Shown piece by piece: positions 1 to 10,990 of a DNA stretch of 64,000 bases. The stretch comes from Heterobilharzia americana (taxonomy: Eukaryota > Platyhelminthes > Trematoda > Strigeidida > Schistosomatidae), in the NCBI GenBank assembly GCA_944470555.2, contig OX104127.1, forward strand, positions 30,891,661-30,955,660, in the 5' to 3' direction. The position numbers and the translations under genes are program-made. The notes beneath the pieces are model-generated. The model worked only from the letters and a program-made list of their open reading frames with translations. It did no database searches and was not told where the DNA came from. Each line of letters begins with the position of its first letter. Within the stretch, counting starts at the first letter, position 1.

Positions 1-2087
1 AACTTTGAGGTTGGTTCTTGGACACTTCATCGCTAGTTTAGGTGACTTCGTCAATAGTTACTTCATAAAAAGTAACCTGGAAAGCTCAGAAAATGCTAAA
101 GTATTTTTACTTAGATCTTTAGTCAATGAGTTCTTATTCTTTATATAAAGTGGTGGAAGGATTTGGTTTTTATTGCTCAGGATAAAAGAATCTTTGAAAA
201 TCGTGGCAAATACCATTGATTTATAACTTCACATTATTTCTGAATGAAGGGGAACAGAAAATGGAATTGTCATGCAAACTACTGTTAAACACTTTATGTA
301 AGCTTTTCTGGGGCTTAAAATTCCCTGTAATTAGTGCGATGACAGTCTTAAATACCGAGACATGAGCTTAAGAAGTTACGGTTGAATGCAAAATAAAAGT
401 TGAAAACAAAAACTCATATGAGCAAGACATATCTATGTCGCTATCATGTTTGTATGCATTGATCAGTATTTAGTTCATTATTTTATCTAGGCGGCCAATC
501 GACCATACAGTTTAGTCAAATATCCCTGTATTTTCTGAAAACCATGTCGCTATAGCAACTGTTCCACGATAAAAAAACAGTTTTTGTTGATTTTCTTTGG
601 AACACGATGCATCCTCAAGCCTACTGACCAATTGTTTCAATCCTTTTTCCTTTTCATTATTCTTAATTAAAAGTTTGAATCTAAGTAACATAAACTAAAG
701 TGTTAGTATCAGTTACCACAAAAACGTAGTACAACAACCAGCAACCAACCACCGAAAACAATCCGAAAATGTTTAGAGGTGTGACTACGAAGTTAGTAAC
801 TCATCGTCAAGTCGATCTAGACGGTAAGTCTGAACCCATTAGAAACAAACCAGTGGAAGGGTCCAACCGATCAAAATGCGAAGAGACCTCCAATGAAACC
901 GAAGATGTGATCATTATTTAGTTAGATCAAGGCGACTCACATATACCTCAACAAACTGCTGTACTTGACTAATCAGTTTAAAAAACGTTCCGTCCCGAAA
1001 GAAGCTAAGCATCTGGTTATGACAAAACATACGCTTTCAGCTGTAGCAAATTAACTAATTAGTACAGAGCATCCTCTTATACAAAAAGAAGTCGATCGAT
1101 CACATCAAAGTGACCTTTATACTTCAGCCTAACAAAACTTCTAACCTATCAGACGACGTTTATCAAGTCATCAGAAGAAAAAGAGTCAACTAACCACAAC
1201 TAAGCTATCTCAGCGTGATGCAAACAAACACCAGAAGCTGGAGAGTGACCAATCAGGTTCAAGGTACGCCCACATGGTCACCAAGAAACCCATTAGTTTA
1301 CAGTCAGGTATCCACGCCCATCTCTACTTCCTTGTGAAGCTCCAGGGCACTGGTAGTGATGTCTAGCATGCCACTCACACGTTTGCTTACTAAATTCCCA
1401 TTTCATGGAGCAACTCACTCTGAACAAACCCTAATTTTTTTATATACTTGTAAGGAAGAAGTAGCTAATTCCATTAAAAACGCCTTAGCAGATATTATTA
1501 TTTGTAACCGATGAACTTAGCGTCAACATATAGTGAGAATGAATCCAACTGATGGCTTTCCCTCTTGAAAGTATTCTAATTTTTTCTTCGAAAAATAACA
1601 GAAACACAGTTAAACTGAAAACAGTTATCCTCTTGAATAAATCATCTTCATACGTGTACACAGACAGATTCGAGGGAACAAAATGTTCCGAAAGATTTTC
1701 TGGTTAATTTTCAAAAGCAGCAGAGGACTATTAAAAAGACATAAATGCGGAGCTAGAGAATAACAAATAACATGGAGAACAGTTTAAAAATAGTGAAATT
1801 CGGTGAATGAAATTATGAAAAAAGTAGCAACAGAATCAACCAGCCAGTGAAATTAATTCTGTAGAAAAATGCGAGAAAAAAATCATGAAATGTAAAGGAC
1901 AAGTTAGAAGAGGTAATTTTAAGGCCATAGAAAGGAAAGGAACTGAATCTATTTCGACTTTATAACTGAGACCTTAACTGGTAGATTGCTAATTCTGTAG
2001 CTGTACAGAAATGATTTTATCCACATCCCTTTTTAACTATTCTGTCAAACTTTGTGGAGGCCGTCAGATGATTTTTTTGTAAGAAAA
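1..2087. other. AT-rich non-coding stretch
   Basis: I see no supportable gene. The first 75 bases weakly resemble the repeat unit found at 3182-3361 (a run resembling ACTTCAT...TTTAGGTGAC), so a diverged piece of that repeat may enter at the left edge. All frames are broken by frequent stops. Confidence 0.4.
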
Positions 2088-2354
2088 TTACTCTCTCGAG
2101 TTCGCTACTTCTAAACGAAAAGTTGAGCGGTAAGGGTGAGCAGTGGTCACGAGCGTCTGTGGTGAGTGCACAGTATCTCCACTGTAATCACCCCTACAGG
2201 AGCATATAAACTTGGAAATACATACTGTTGAAACTGAGTACATTAGCATGCTCTTTACACATTTATATACCCTGATTTTGCCTGCTTTTGGCCTGATATT
2301 ATCTTTAAACCCTAAAATAACTTTATTATTGCTGTTCCCAAGCCTTCTTGGCAC
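2088..2354 (-). pseudogene. Penelope-like element remnant, GIY-YIG endonuclease region
   Basis: The - strand reads through 88 codons. The second half contains FICSCRGDYSGDTVHSPQT, which resembles the Penelope-like (PLE) endonuclease start, where a Cys-x-Cys is followed by a YIGRT-type motif and then an R-x-x-EH helix. Here the YIG motif is degraded to YSG and the following EH is lost, so the domain is dead. The segment before it (CISKFICSC) fits the usual hydrophobic lead-in to GIY-YIG. It is short and has no intact reverse transcriptase next to it, so I call it a fossil. The family assignment rests on motif resemblance. Confidence 0.5.
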
Positions 2355-2919
2355 CGTGGCTAGCTTTTATATTTCCCACTGCTTCGGAAGGCTGAACTCT
2401 CATTGGTTACTAACTCTTTTATCTTATCAGTTAATTTCGTGTTTTTTGAAGTCCTTTAGGATTATTCTATTTAACATCTCTCTCAGCTGTTTTGACTGTT
2501 GTTAGAACATCAAAAGCTGTCTGTCAACAGCCCATTTTCTCTTCTTGTTTTTGCGTGCCGGTGATGGAGTTGTTGTTGCAGTGGTTGACGTTCATATTGT
2601 CGATTAGAGTAGATACTTTTGCGCGTTACCTTCATATCTCTGGCAGACTGCTAGGTCGCACTACTAGTCACACAGGATTGGTGACAGGGGTGGGATTTAA
2701 AAATGGACAAATCATGCTAGGAGAAACTGACAAAGCAGCAGCTCAAAATGGTGAAGTAGCCTGCTGGCTTATGGATACCATCCCCAGCCGATTCATCTCT
2801 AGACAGTGACAACACTGGGAACATCATTTCAGAATTCTTCTGTGATCCGAATGTAAACTTAACGTGTAAAATATGATTTCACAAATTAGAAGACCTGTTC
2901 AGCGAAGATTTTATAAACA

Positions 2920-3361
2920 GAGACGACTCGTAGAAAGTCTGACTGTTGCTTAAGAAGTTGGGAGCGGACGAACTGGATAAATATTATAAGTTTATCCTAT
3001 CACGAAAACCTGATGATAGAACGTTCATGAGACGGTGCAGACACTACATCATCAGTTTTGTGACCACATGTTTTTGTTTAACATACTTTAATACTGCATG
3101 AAGATCATCTAGTCTAGTGTACAGAATGCAGCAGAAGTACATGTACATCCAGTACCATCGACGTTGAACTCACCAGACTCATAGAAAGTCAGAATATTGC
3201 GTCAGGAGTTGGGAGTTAATTGGGTGAATAAATACTGTGATTCGGTTTTACCACAAAAACCTTATGACAGAACGTTCCATACGAAAGTGCAGACACTTCA
3301 TAACCAATTTAGGTGACCACATGTTTTTGTTTAATATACTTCACCATTGAATGAAGCTGGT
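2920..3361. repeat. Two direct repeat units, period about 251 bp
   Basis: A segment of about 180 bp starting at TAGAAAGTCTGACTG (2931) recurs at 3182 (TAGAAAGTCAGAATATTG). Both share GAAGTTGGGAG, AGAACGTTC, GTGCAGACAC and CCACATGTTTTTGTTTAA in the same order. The linker GCAGCAGAAGTA...AGTACCATCGA (about 3129-3163) reappears near 3637-3672, so a third partial unit follows. The copies are clearly diverged, which suggests an old tandem or dispersed repeat. I cannot assign it to a family. Confidence 0.65.
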
Positions 3362-4183
3362 GCTGAACCAAAACGATGATATTCACATGCAGTTAGGTAT
3401 AGTTAAGTGCAACTGTGAGTGTTTCAAGTTGAAATCACTTTAACAAGATCACTTTAAAGTCGTGATCTTCATTTTTAGGCCAAAGCCCCAAAGTCTGTCG
3501 ATATACGAGCATCCTTATTGATTAAATTAGAACAGAATCTATAATAACTTTGGAGGAAAATGGAGAAGAATAACAGCGGTCAACAAACCTTCTCAAAGAT
3601 ACCACCACTGATCCAATTTGGCTGTCGGAGTGCAACAGAAGTAAATATGGTACACACAGTACCATCGATGTTGAAACCACTGTAAAGGAAAACATTTACA
3701 GCATGCTGGCGCTATGGCGCTTTGTTCTAGGTGAAATTATACCAGTTTAAACACAATAAATGCTGACGATGCCATACCATTAGACACAAAACTGGTTACT
3801 GTAAACAGTATAAACGACAGAAGTCTAAAAGCCAATCCCATCGAATTCCCTTACAAAATTTATGAATAATACAGCCACCTATAACATCAGCACTGGTGCG
3901 GCATGTAAAAACAAACACTTCATGATCGAAACACAGCTAGCACATGTTTAGAAAGACGCTGCGCCAGGAATGATAATAATATCGAAGGATTCATGGTAAA
4001 AACTGAGAAGACCTACCATGTAGAAGACAAATCAGACGGCAATGAACGAATGCTGCAGAAATCCCGACTAAGTGAGTGAGTAAAGGGTAGTGCCGGTCTC
4101 AGTGTGCCCAAACTGCTTGGTACATGCTGCGTAAGTAAGCAATTTGAACATAGATTTGTTGAAGATGAACAAATTTGAAGAAC
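3362..4183. other. Non-coding, with a partial third repeat unit
   Basis: Apart from the partial unit around 3625-3680, I see nothing recognisable. A 67-codon - strand frame at 4013-4216 has no domain resemblance and runs into the inverted-repeat arm. I do not consider it a gene. Confidence 0.35.
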
Positions 4184-4191
4184 AAAATGCA

Positions 4192-4544
4192 CTTCAAATA
4201 AAGGTGAATTAGTCACGAACTCGAAAAGAATCGAAGATCTGCAGTAAAGTGTATGTTCTGTTCACAAACAAACACATGAGTTCATTCAAGATAACTAAGG
4301 TGCTTTCTCCTCTCGACTAGAGTCTATGTAGAGAGATTTCCAATAAGTCCAGATTGTTCTGTTCTCAAACCCTACTCTCCTACACATTTCAGTCTACAAA
4401 TCTAGCTGGGCAAACATTCCATAACAGTATTTCATAGGAATATTCTGATTCTTCCTTGACAATGTCATCAGCAAACATCTTTGATTACCTTGAAGAGAAG
4501 GAGTATATGGAATTTTTTTATAACCAGCTATGTAAGCTGGTTAT
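4192..4544 (+). repeat. Left arm of a 353-bp perfect inverted repeat
   Basis: This stretch matches the reverse complement of 8490-8842 without a mismatch or indel that I could find by eye. Weaker similarity extends outward about 8 bp. The inner end is a hairpin: ATAACCAGCT, loop ATGTA, AGCTGGTTAT (4520-4544). An apparently perfect match over 353 bp in otherwise decayed DNA implies a recent inverted duplication, or an assembly artefact. Confidence 0.85.
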
Positions 4545-4989
4545 TTACGCCTTCCAGGAAAGTTTCCTGAAGATAGATAACAGAATACAGCACAACCAAG
4601 ATTTTTTGAAAATATTTGGCAATTGACAGTTTAAAGTCAGAGGTATGCATCGAAAATCAATTTGTTAAACCTTTTTCATTACTTTGATTCTAAACGGGTT
4701 GACTATCCAAGGCATCTGAAAATATTGAACATTAATCACTGAAGTCGAATTCTTCCAAATGTCTCCAATTTAAGTTCTACTTTGTTTACCACTATTACTA
4801 TGACTAGTATTGTTTACCTTCATATCACATAAACTTAGATTAAAATCTTTGAATTAGAGTAGTGTTACGTTCAGCTATCATGTTCCCTTAAGTAAACAAA
4901 TAACACAAATAAGCAGTACGACTCGTTCCCTCTGTAATTCAGGTAGACATCGGTTTGAACGAGAAAGCCTAGCTGAGAAGTTGGTTTGA

Positions 4990-5190
4990 TTATCGTAAAC
5001 AGACAGTAACTTAACACTTTGACAAAACCCTCAGCAAGTGGATTTAGTTAGCACAGCGTTTGGCTGCTGGTTCAAATCCTGTTGTGGACATGGTGCATAT
5101 TTCACCTTCAAACATAACTCATTATCGATAATATCAATCTGCTGAACTACGGTTATCTCAGATAGTTCCGTCAGGTGTAAATAACACTGT
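4990..5190 (+). repeat. tRNA-like short retroposon, family B
   Basis: It contains a B-box-like GGTTCAAATCC (about 5069-5079) downstream of an A-box-like TTAGTTAGCACAGCG, followed by TTTCACCTTCAAACATAACTC and GGTTATCTCAGATAGTTC. The same order of modules recurs at 18974, 23728 and 40395. The family looks tRNA-derived with a pol III-type internal promoter. This copy is diverged. Confidence 0.5.
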
Positions 5191-5322
5191 AGTTTCACAA
5201 ACATATAAATATTCCAATATATTGTAATGTATTTTGCGATTTCTTTTTACCTTACAGACAACAGTAAATATCGATTTTATCAACACATCTCACTATCATA
5301 AAATCTCCTCAAGCTCGCCGAC

Positions 5323-5339
5323 ACACACACACACACACA
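5323..5339. repeat. Short (CA)n microsatellite
   Basis: About eight CA units. No other significance is visible. Confidence 0.8.
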
Positions 5340-5559
5340 GGGATTTCACTCTGAGAGGAATTGGTATCTTTACGGTTTCACAGCTTTTGGAAGTAAGTTC
5401 CTGTAAATAACTTCCTTTTTTAGACTATTTATTTCAATTAATATGATATGGTTTGCCTGATATCATGCTTTAAACACCCATAGGATTTAAGATTTTTCGT
5501 AAACTTAACACAAGGTTACCATTTGTTGATATGTTGCTAGTACTCCATTGTTTTATTAT

Positions 5560-5710
5560 ATCGAATTCTTCCACCTCTACTGGCATATGGACCCCTATGC
5601 GGATGTCTCGATATTGCCTGAAAACCACTCATTGGGATGTAGGTACATCCAGATGACGAATCCCAAATAAGACGAAACGTGCGTCCTGGATTCCACTGCT
5701 AGTCATAACC
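5560..5710 (+). repeat. Sm-alpha-like repeat with decayed hammerhead ribozyme
   Basis: The stretch at 5643-5700 aligns with the known schistosome Sm-alpha hammerhead (stem I, CUGAUGA core, stem II, GAAA core, short stem III, cleavage site, then GGATTCCACTGCTA). Here the first core segment reads ATGACGA, so C3 is A, while GACGAAACG and the GTC cleavage triplet are intact. C3 pairs with G8 in the active site, so self-cleavage is probably lost. The 5' part (5575-5640, GGCATATGGACCCC) matches, in opposite polarity, the tail of the copy at 19650, so this copy is internally rearranged. Confidence 0.7.
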
Positions 5711-6789
5711 AAATAAGTTATCACAAACACAAGACACCTAAATTCAGTGCCTTGATCATTTCTAGTAGGGTCTGATGTGTTGTTTGTCATATTCTAGGTG
5801 GCTGTTTGTCATACAAGTTATAGCTGCATTTTGTAGAACCTTTCAGCAGTTTACTGTACATTTTCCAAGACATTAATAGTGGAGACTATTTGTGACTGAT
5901 GCAGTTCGTACTGCTACAATGAGCATTTGAAAGCAGCTTATTTTCAGGAAAATATTTAGTTAGATGGACGTCTGCATTGTAACTGATTTTGCTGTAACAA
6001 CCCTATGCTGTGGCTTGGGAAGAGGAAAATATTCCCTCATTAAGGTAAGTAATTCTCATTTATTAGTTACAATAACTTTAAGATCACGATATTGAGATTC
6101 CTGGGGGTTGACTTAAGCAAGCCAGCTAAGGAACAAACTTACTAATCTATACATTAACTCAATTTACTAGTTACAAGCGACGAGTTGAGTCATAAAGCTT
6201 GCTGGACACGAAACGGTGGAATACGTCAATAATAAGTATCAGGTCATGAAGCGTCGTTGATTTCACCTGGCATTCACTTTTCTCACGACTTGGAAAATGT
6301 TATTTCATGCAGTTTAAAAAACTGCTTAAAACAGATAGTTGTAACTTTTGTGTCTGGAAGGTTATTCATAGACATCTCGAATAAGTCTGTGTTGAAAACA
6401 CACATCTCAATGACAATAAAGCTTTAGCCTGCAAAGCGGCCAATAAACTAACCAACTAGAAACCTCAAATTATGCCTTGGGATGTACAATTTTAAATTAG
6501 TTATTAGCCAGAGAAAGATTTTGCTCATAACATTAACTATAAACAGTATGTCTATAAAACCACATGTTAAGTGGTGGATTTTGTGAATAATATTGAACTA
6601 CGTATTCGAAACTGAATGGCTGGTGTTAACCACATCCTGTCACTTACTAAGTCATAGAGACAGATGTTCTTGAATACAGTGAACGATATGCATCGACGAA
6701 CTGTTAACACAAATACCTCCATAGCAGAAGGTGAACTGACAAGTACATAACTAACTAGTAAGTTGTTGTAGCTTAATCTTCACAGTGGA
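5711..6789. other. Non-coding stretch inside the 4.2-8.8 kb inverted repeat
   Basis: No gene or recognisable repeat is apparent. Reading frames are short and unlike known families. Confidence 0.35.
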
Positions 6790-6811
6790 CTACGATATGT
6801 TATTCTAAGGA

Positions 6812-7102
6812 TCACTGCGTGAGACTCTGTGCGAGACACTGGTTACAGACGGAATTTCTAGGAGTACTATCTGCAGTTTTCCTTTTGAATTCTATATTCA
6901 AATATATTACCTTCTTCGAAACAGTAGCGGTACTTCTTAAAGTGTTCGTGCGTTTCATATCATTACGGTTTGTACAACTGAATAGGTTTTGAAAACAAAT
7001 CCTTTGAAAATCATATACCTCAATGAGCTGTTTATTGTATGAGTTAATAAGCGTACTTATTGCAATCTGCATAGTTATTCGTTGACACCGCTGGTTATCC
7101 AC
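6812..7102 (-). pseudogene. Penelope-like element remnant, region between RT and endonuclease
   Basis: The 96-codon - strand frame includes SKKVIYLNIEFKRKTADS followed by CNQCLAQSLTQ. This resembles the stretch between reverse transcriptase and GIY-YIG in PLEs, where a KKPVFL-x-LPFKGD block precedes an RRL-x-x-AL-x-x-TY helix. The resemblance is partial and neither neighbouring catalytic domain is visible, so this is a decayed fragment. It lies inside the loop of the large inverted repeat. Confidence 0.4.
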
Positions 7103-8128
7103 CGGTTATTATACTGCACTGAAACTATCGGTTTCTGTTGGTGTATAGGCTCGCCTGTAGATGCGTTGGATGATACCTGGAGATTCATTAGAATGAGTTC
7201 GAGAATGAACTATTGAGCATTGAAGAAAGATAGAAGAGGAGCTCTCCTCGGAAACTCTTTGTAGAAAAGTGATCTAATAAGACTATTTTGCTGAATAATG
7301 GTTTCAAATTTATGTTTGAGAGCATCCATGCAATTGATGGTCTTGAAATGCATGTTTCTGGCTCTGAACAAACAGGTAATATTATATTAGCACACACACC
7401 TGATTATATGCAGCATACTGCAGTTTATGTAATCAGAAAATGACAGTTGACTGCAGGTTTTTACCTCAAAAGAAGCTTTCAAATGAAGTTTGTGAACTTG
7501 TAGTTTTCCGAATAAGCCACTTTAGAGTCTCCGCATATGAAGCTTCTCGATTTAACAGAAATGTGAAATATTTTGAATGAGATCGGGGCTCCATTTTTGA
7601 TTGGTGGACCATACCACACAACCAATTCAGTCATCATTTTCGACAGAGTAACATTTCACAACGTATGAATACTACAACTAAACAGTCATTTCAACATATG
7701 TGTGAAAAACCATCCTGAGGACGGGTTCCTTGAACAGATGATTGTCTTCCTCACAACAGCTTTCTCTTTTATTCGAATAATGAATGTTTATATTTAGTTA
7801 TTTGAAGGATTACAGGAACCTTACTTCTGTGTGGGAGGTGGACAACCTGGAAGGGAAGATGTCAAAATGTCTTAACTGTAAAAACGTACTGAGTGACAAG
7901 AATTCACCGACTGTTTCATAATAACCTTCGGCATAAATATGCCATTCTAAATTCGAGTCGTATGTAACAGCCTTACCTGAATCACATCGGTGCTATCCAG
8001 TCTCATATGCCAGATTTTGGGTGTAATAGATGAGAGGTTAAACACCTCGTTTAAATCCTCCATTTAAGCGAGAAAGGAATCGGAATAGTGTGAAGTGATG
8101 TTAGCAGAAGACTTGGGAAGAGTGTCAG

Positions 8129-8506
8129 ATGGATAGACTGAAAGATGGTAACCTTGTTCACCTGAAAAGTAAGCATGCACTTGAACGACTGCATAGCTGT
8201 TCTGTATATGAATGCAGACCTTACTTTTTGACAGTGAATTCAATAATTTCAGATTACATCGACATGAATATCGAGCTTGGAAATTTGATCAGGGAAATTG
8301 TGGATCGAATCAAGGGGTGTGGTATTTATTTTGTCAGCTTCAGAAGAACTTTAAATTTTTGTCTGCAGTACCCAAAGAATAACCACAGGCATGGAAACAG
8401 CCCAACAAATCATTTGCATCATCTGGATGGAATCAGCAAAGTCAAAATCTTAAGACAATGGGCCCAGATTGCGAGGCTTGCAACCAGTCATAACCAGCTT
8501 ACATAG
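8129..8506 (+). other. Unrecognised 125-codon open frame
   Basis: A continuous frame with reasonably varied codon use starts at ATGGATAGACTG and ends in the right inverted-repeat arm, so its last five codons come from the duplicated sequence. The product has no signal peptide, transmembrane segment or motif I recognise. It contains a fairly regular amphipathic stretch (ELGNLIREIVDRIKG). It could be a lone exon, a transposon fragment or chance. The duplicated arm supplying its stop codon argues against an old, constrained gene end here. Confidence 0.18.
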
Positions 8507-8842
8507 CTGGTTATAAAAAAATTCCATATACTCCTTCTCTTCAAGGTAATCAAAGATGTTTGCTGATGACATTGTCAAGGAAGAATCAGAATATTCCTAT
8601 GAAATACTGTTATGGAATGTTTGCCCAGCTAGATTTGTAGACTGAAATGTGTAGGAGAGTAGGGTTTGAGAACAGAACAATCTGGACTTATTGGAAATCT
8701 CTCTACATAGACTCTAGTCGAGAGGAGAAAGCACCTTAGTTATCTTGAATGAACTCATGTGTTTGTTTGTGAACAGAACATACACTTTACTGCAGATCTT
8801 CGATTCTTTTCGAGTTCGTGACTAATTCACCTTTATTTGAAG
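8490..8842 (-). repeat. Right arm of the 353-bp perfect inverted repeat
   Basis: This is the reverse complement of 4192-4544, same length, with no difference seen. The inner end (8490-8514) carries the same hairpin-forming palindrome as the left arm. The enclosed loop is about 3.95 kb. Confidence 0.85.
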
Positions 8843-9242
8843 GGCATTTTGATATAGCGTGCTTCATCGGTTTGTATTTGCTGAGCAGATATTTTTGGGC
8901 ATACTTTGCGTTCATTTGCCATAAGAACTCCTGATCGTTTATCAGCTGACTACTGAGTTATTTGGTTTTTGTGTATTAAGCTCATGTGATTTAGTTTTCA
9001 TCAAAATATCTTGTGAGGTCCTCGACAAATTTTGACCGATTACTCGTAAGTAAATGTGTATGAAAACATTTGTTTTATGCTTCGGATTTGGCAATCTACA
9101 AGTTGAGGTACTGGCTATGAAGCCAAACGTGGTTCATCATCAACTTATCTAGTCTTTATGTAAGACGGTCACCTTCCATATATAACTGTAGTAGCATACA
9201 TTTTTGCGGCTGTACGTCAACTATTCGGAGGTAATTAAGGAT

Positions 9243-9360
9243 AATGGCCAGCAGCGGAATGCAATATGCGCATTTCTTCCTATTTAGGACTCACCAGCTG
9301 GATGTGCTGTCTCTCGAAACAATATCGGTCCTTAAAAACGCCAGACACTCATCCACTATT
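9243..9360 (-). repeat. Sm-alpha-like repeat with degraded hammerhead
   Basis: On the - strand the order is a tRNA-like segment (TGTCTGGCGTTTTTAAG then GTTTCGAGAG as a damaged B box), CATCCAGCTGGTGAGTCC, AAATAGGAAGAAATG, and GCATTCCGCTGCTGGCCAT. It matches the Sm-alpha layout. The CUGAUGA core is CUGGUGA (A6 to G) and the GTC cleavage triplet has become ATA, so the ribozyme should be inactive. Confidence 0.6.
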
Positions 9361-10990
9361 TTTAAGCATGCGCACGATAGCCCGTTTACCATTAGAGGCC
9401 GATCATTTTGGTCCAGTCAGTGGCCTAAACTATGTCCTAGTTTTCTAGGTGCATGAGTTCTCGAGACCTTTATACAACCGTTGTTCTTCAACAACACCAA
9501 TGTTGAGTGGAATGTGCATTGAAAATTGGTCCTGAAAAGCATCTTGTCATCAAACATAGAATCCTGTCTTCTTAGTTGTTTTGTTCAAAATTATCCAGCT
9601 TATAAACTTTTGACGAGTTAGAGGTCATTCAATACCTGATGAAGCCAAATTTGAAGTGAAGTGTTTGCATAGCTTAAGTCAACTGACTGTTGTAAAGCGT
9701 CATCTCAAATTACCCACTACTCATAGGTTAACATCAGTGTTGCTGTCTGAGTGTTACAGGTGCAAAAGAGACATCGAAAATTTTATCATTTTTTCTAATG
9801 TCAGTAAAATTTTGACGAAATACTTTTTGTTACTACCAGGAGTAGTTCCACCTTTGTGACAGTAGACCTAAATTCATATTGCTAAATGATATTCCTTATT
9901 CTCTGTTTCTCTTCCAGGAATATGATTTGGGAGTGCTCTACTTGGATTAGGATATTTAAAATCCTTATACTTGCTGAAATGGAGCGACGTATGCATTAAA
10001 TCGTACAATCATCTCCAGCCTCTTGGGTTTCCGGATTCAAGACATTATATTGAAGTAGAAGACATCTGTTCTTTAGTCACATGAATTACTAATCGCGGTG
10101 GTTCCTAAGTTTTTGTTGTGCTTTCAAACTTGCTATGACTGTGCAATCTATCTAAGCCGATCCCAAGTGAACTAACTTTATTCGTCTATGAGCTTCCTCA
10201 CACCAACTTAAGCCAGGTAGCATGAATTCGTTTAGCCTGAGACGCATGCGAATATTAATGTTATAGGTAATTTCAATATGTGACCACGTCCTTCCTGTTA
10301 TGGCTCTATGGGACTTGAACAGTGTCTGGATGCAGTTCAAGGACTTTTATGGATAGATTTGTAAATTATAGTCATGCAATATGTATACATGTTTATTTCT
10401 GAAAAATTTGATCTATGTATTTACATGCGAAAAAGGAACCTATTTACATTCAGGACAATAATTCGTTCTCACCAATTTTCAATAATAATTTGTGTGAAAC
10501 GATTTTTTTCCTAAAAGGTTAATCTTCGATCGTATTTTGTGAATAAGAGTGAGATGAACTTTTTGTGTGCATAATGTTCTTGTACAACATTGATCACTGA
10601 ACAATTTACTTGAGAAAATTAATACTTTTTTTAAACACACGGTAAATTTATTTTTACCACAAATTTAAAACATGGAAACGTTAAGTTAAAAGTACTTTGA
10701 AGCGACTGATAGGCTATATTTTCCATTGGATTGCACTGGTTGGTCAATTATATGACCAATGTTAATCAAAGTATAGAATCAGCGAATCAAAATGACAATA
10801 TCACTTACATTCTGAACATGTAAACAATTTTTACACAGTTGAATTTGACTCAATTACTTCTTAGTAGCTAACGGAACCTAGCGGAATTCGCTTTGGAACT
10901 AATTCCTTACAGAAGGTTATTTTAGAAACTCATTAATTTAACCAAAAATCAAAATGGATACATGTATGTAATTATTACAAATGATTTGAA
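9361..10990. other. Upstream flank of the receptor-like gene
   Basis: I see no gene or clear repeat. Any promoter and 5' untranslated region of the 10991 gene must lie here, but I cannot identify a TATA box or transcription start with confidence. Sequence from 10380 to 10985 is strongly AT-rich. Confidence 0.35.

Noticed and set aside
2212..2809. Two overlapping + strand frames of 97 and 105 codons, the first hydrophobic
   Set aside because: The first overlaps the antisense of the PLE remnant. The second has no motif, no signal and no clear partner exon.
6190..6225. CGAAAC-like text suggesting another hammerhead
   Set aside because: There is no CUGANGA partner and no stem II upstream, so it is a chance match.
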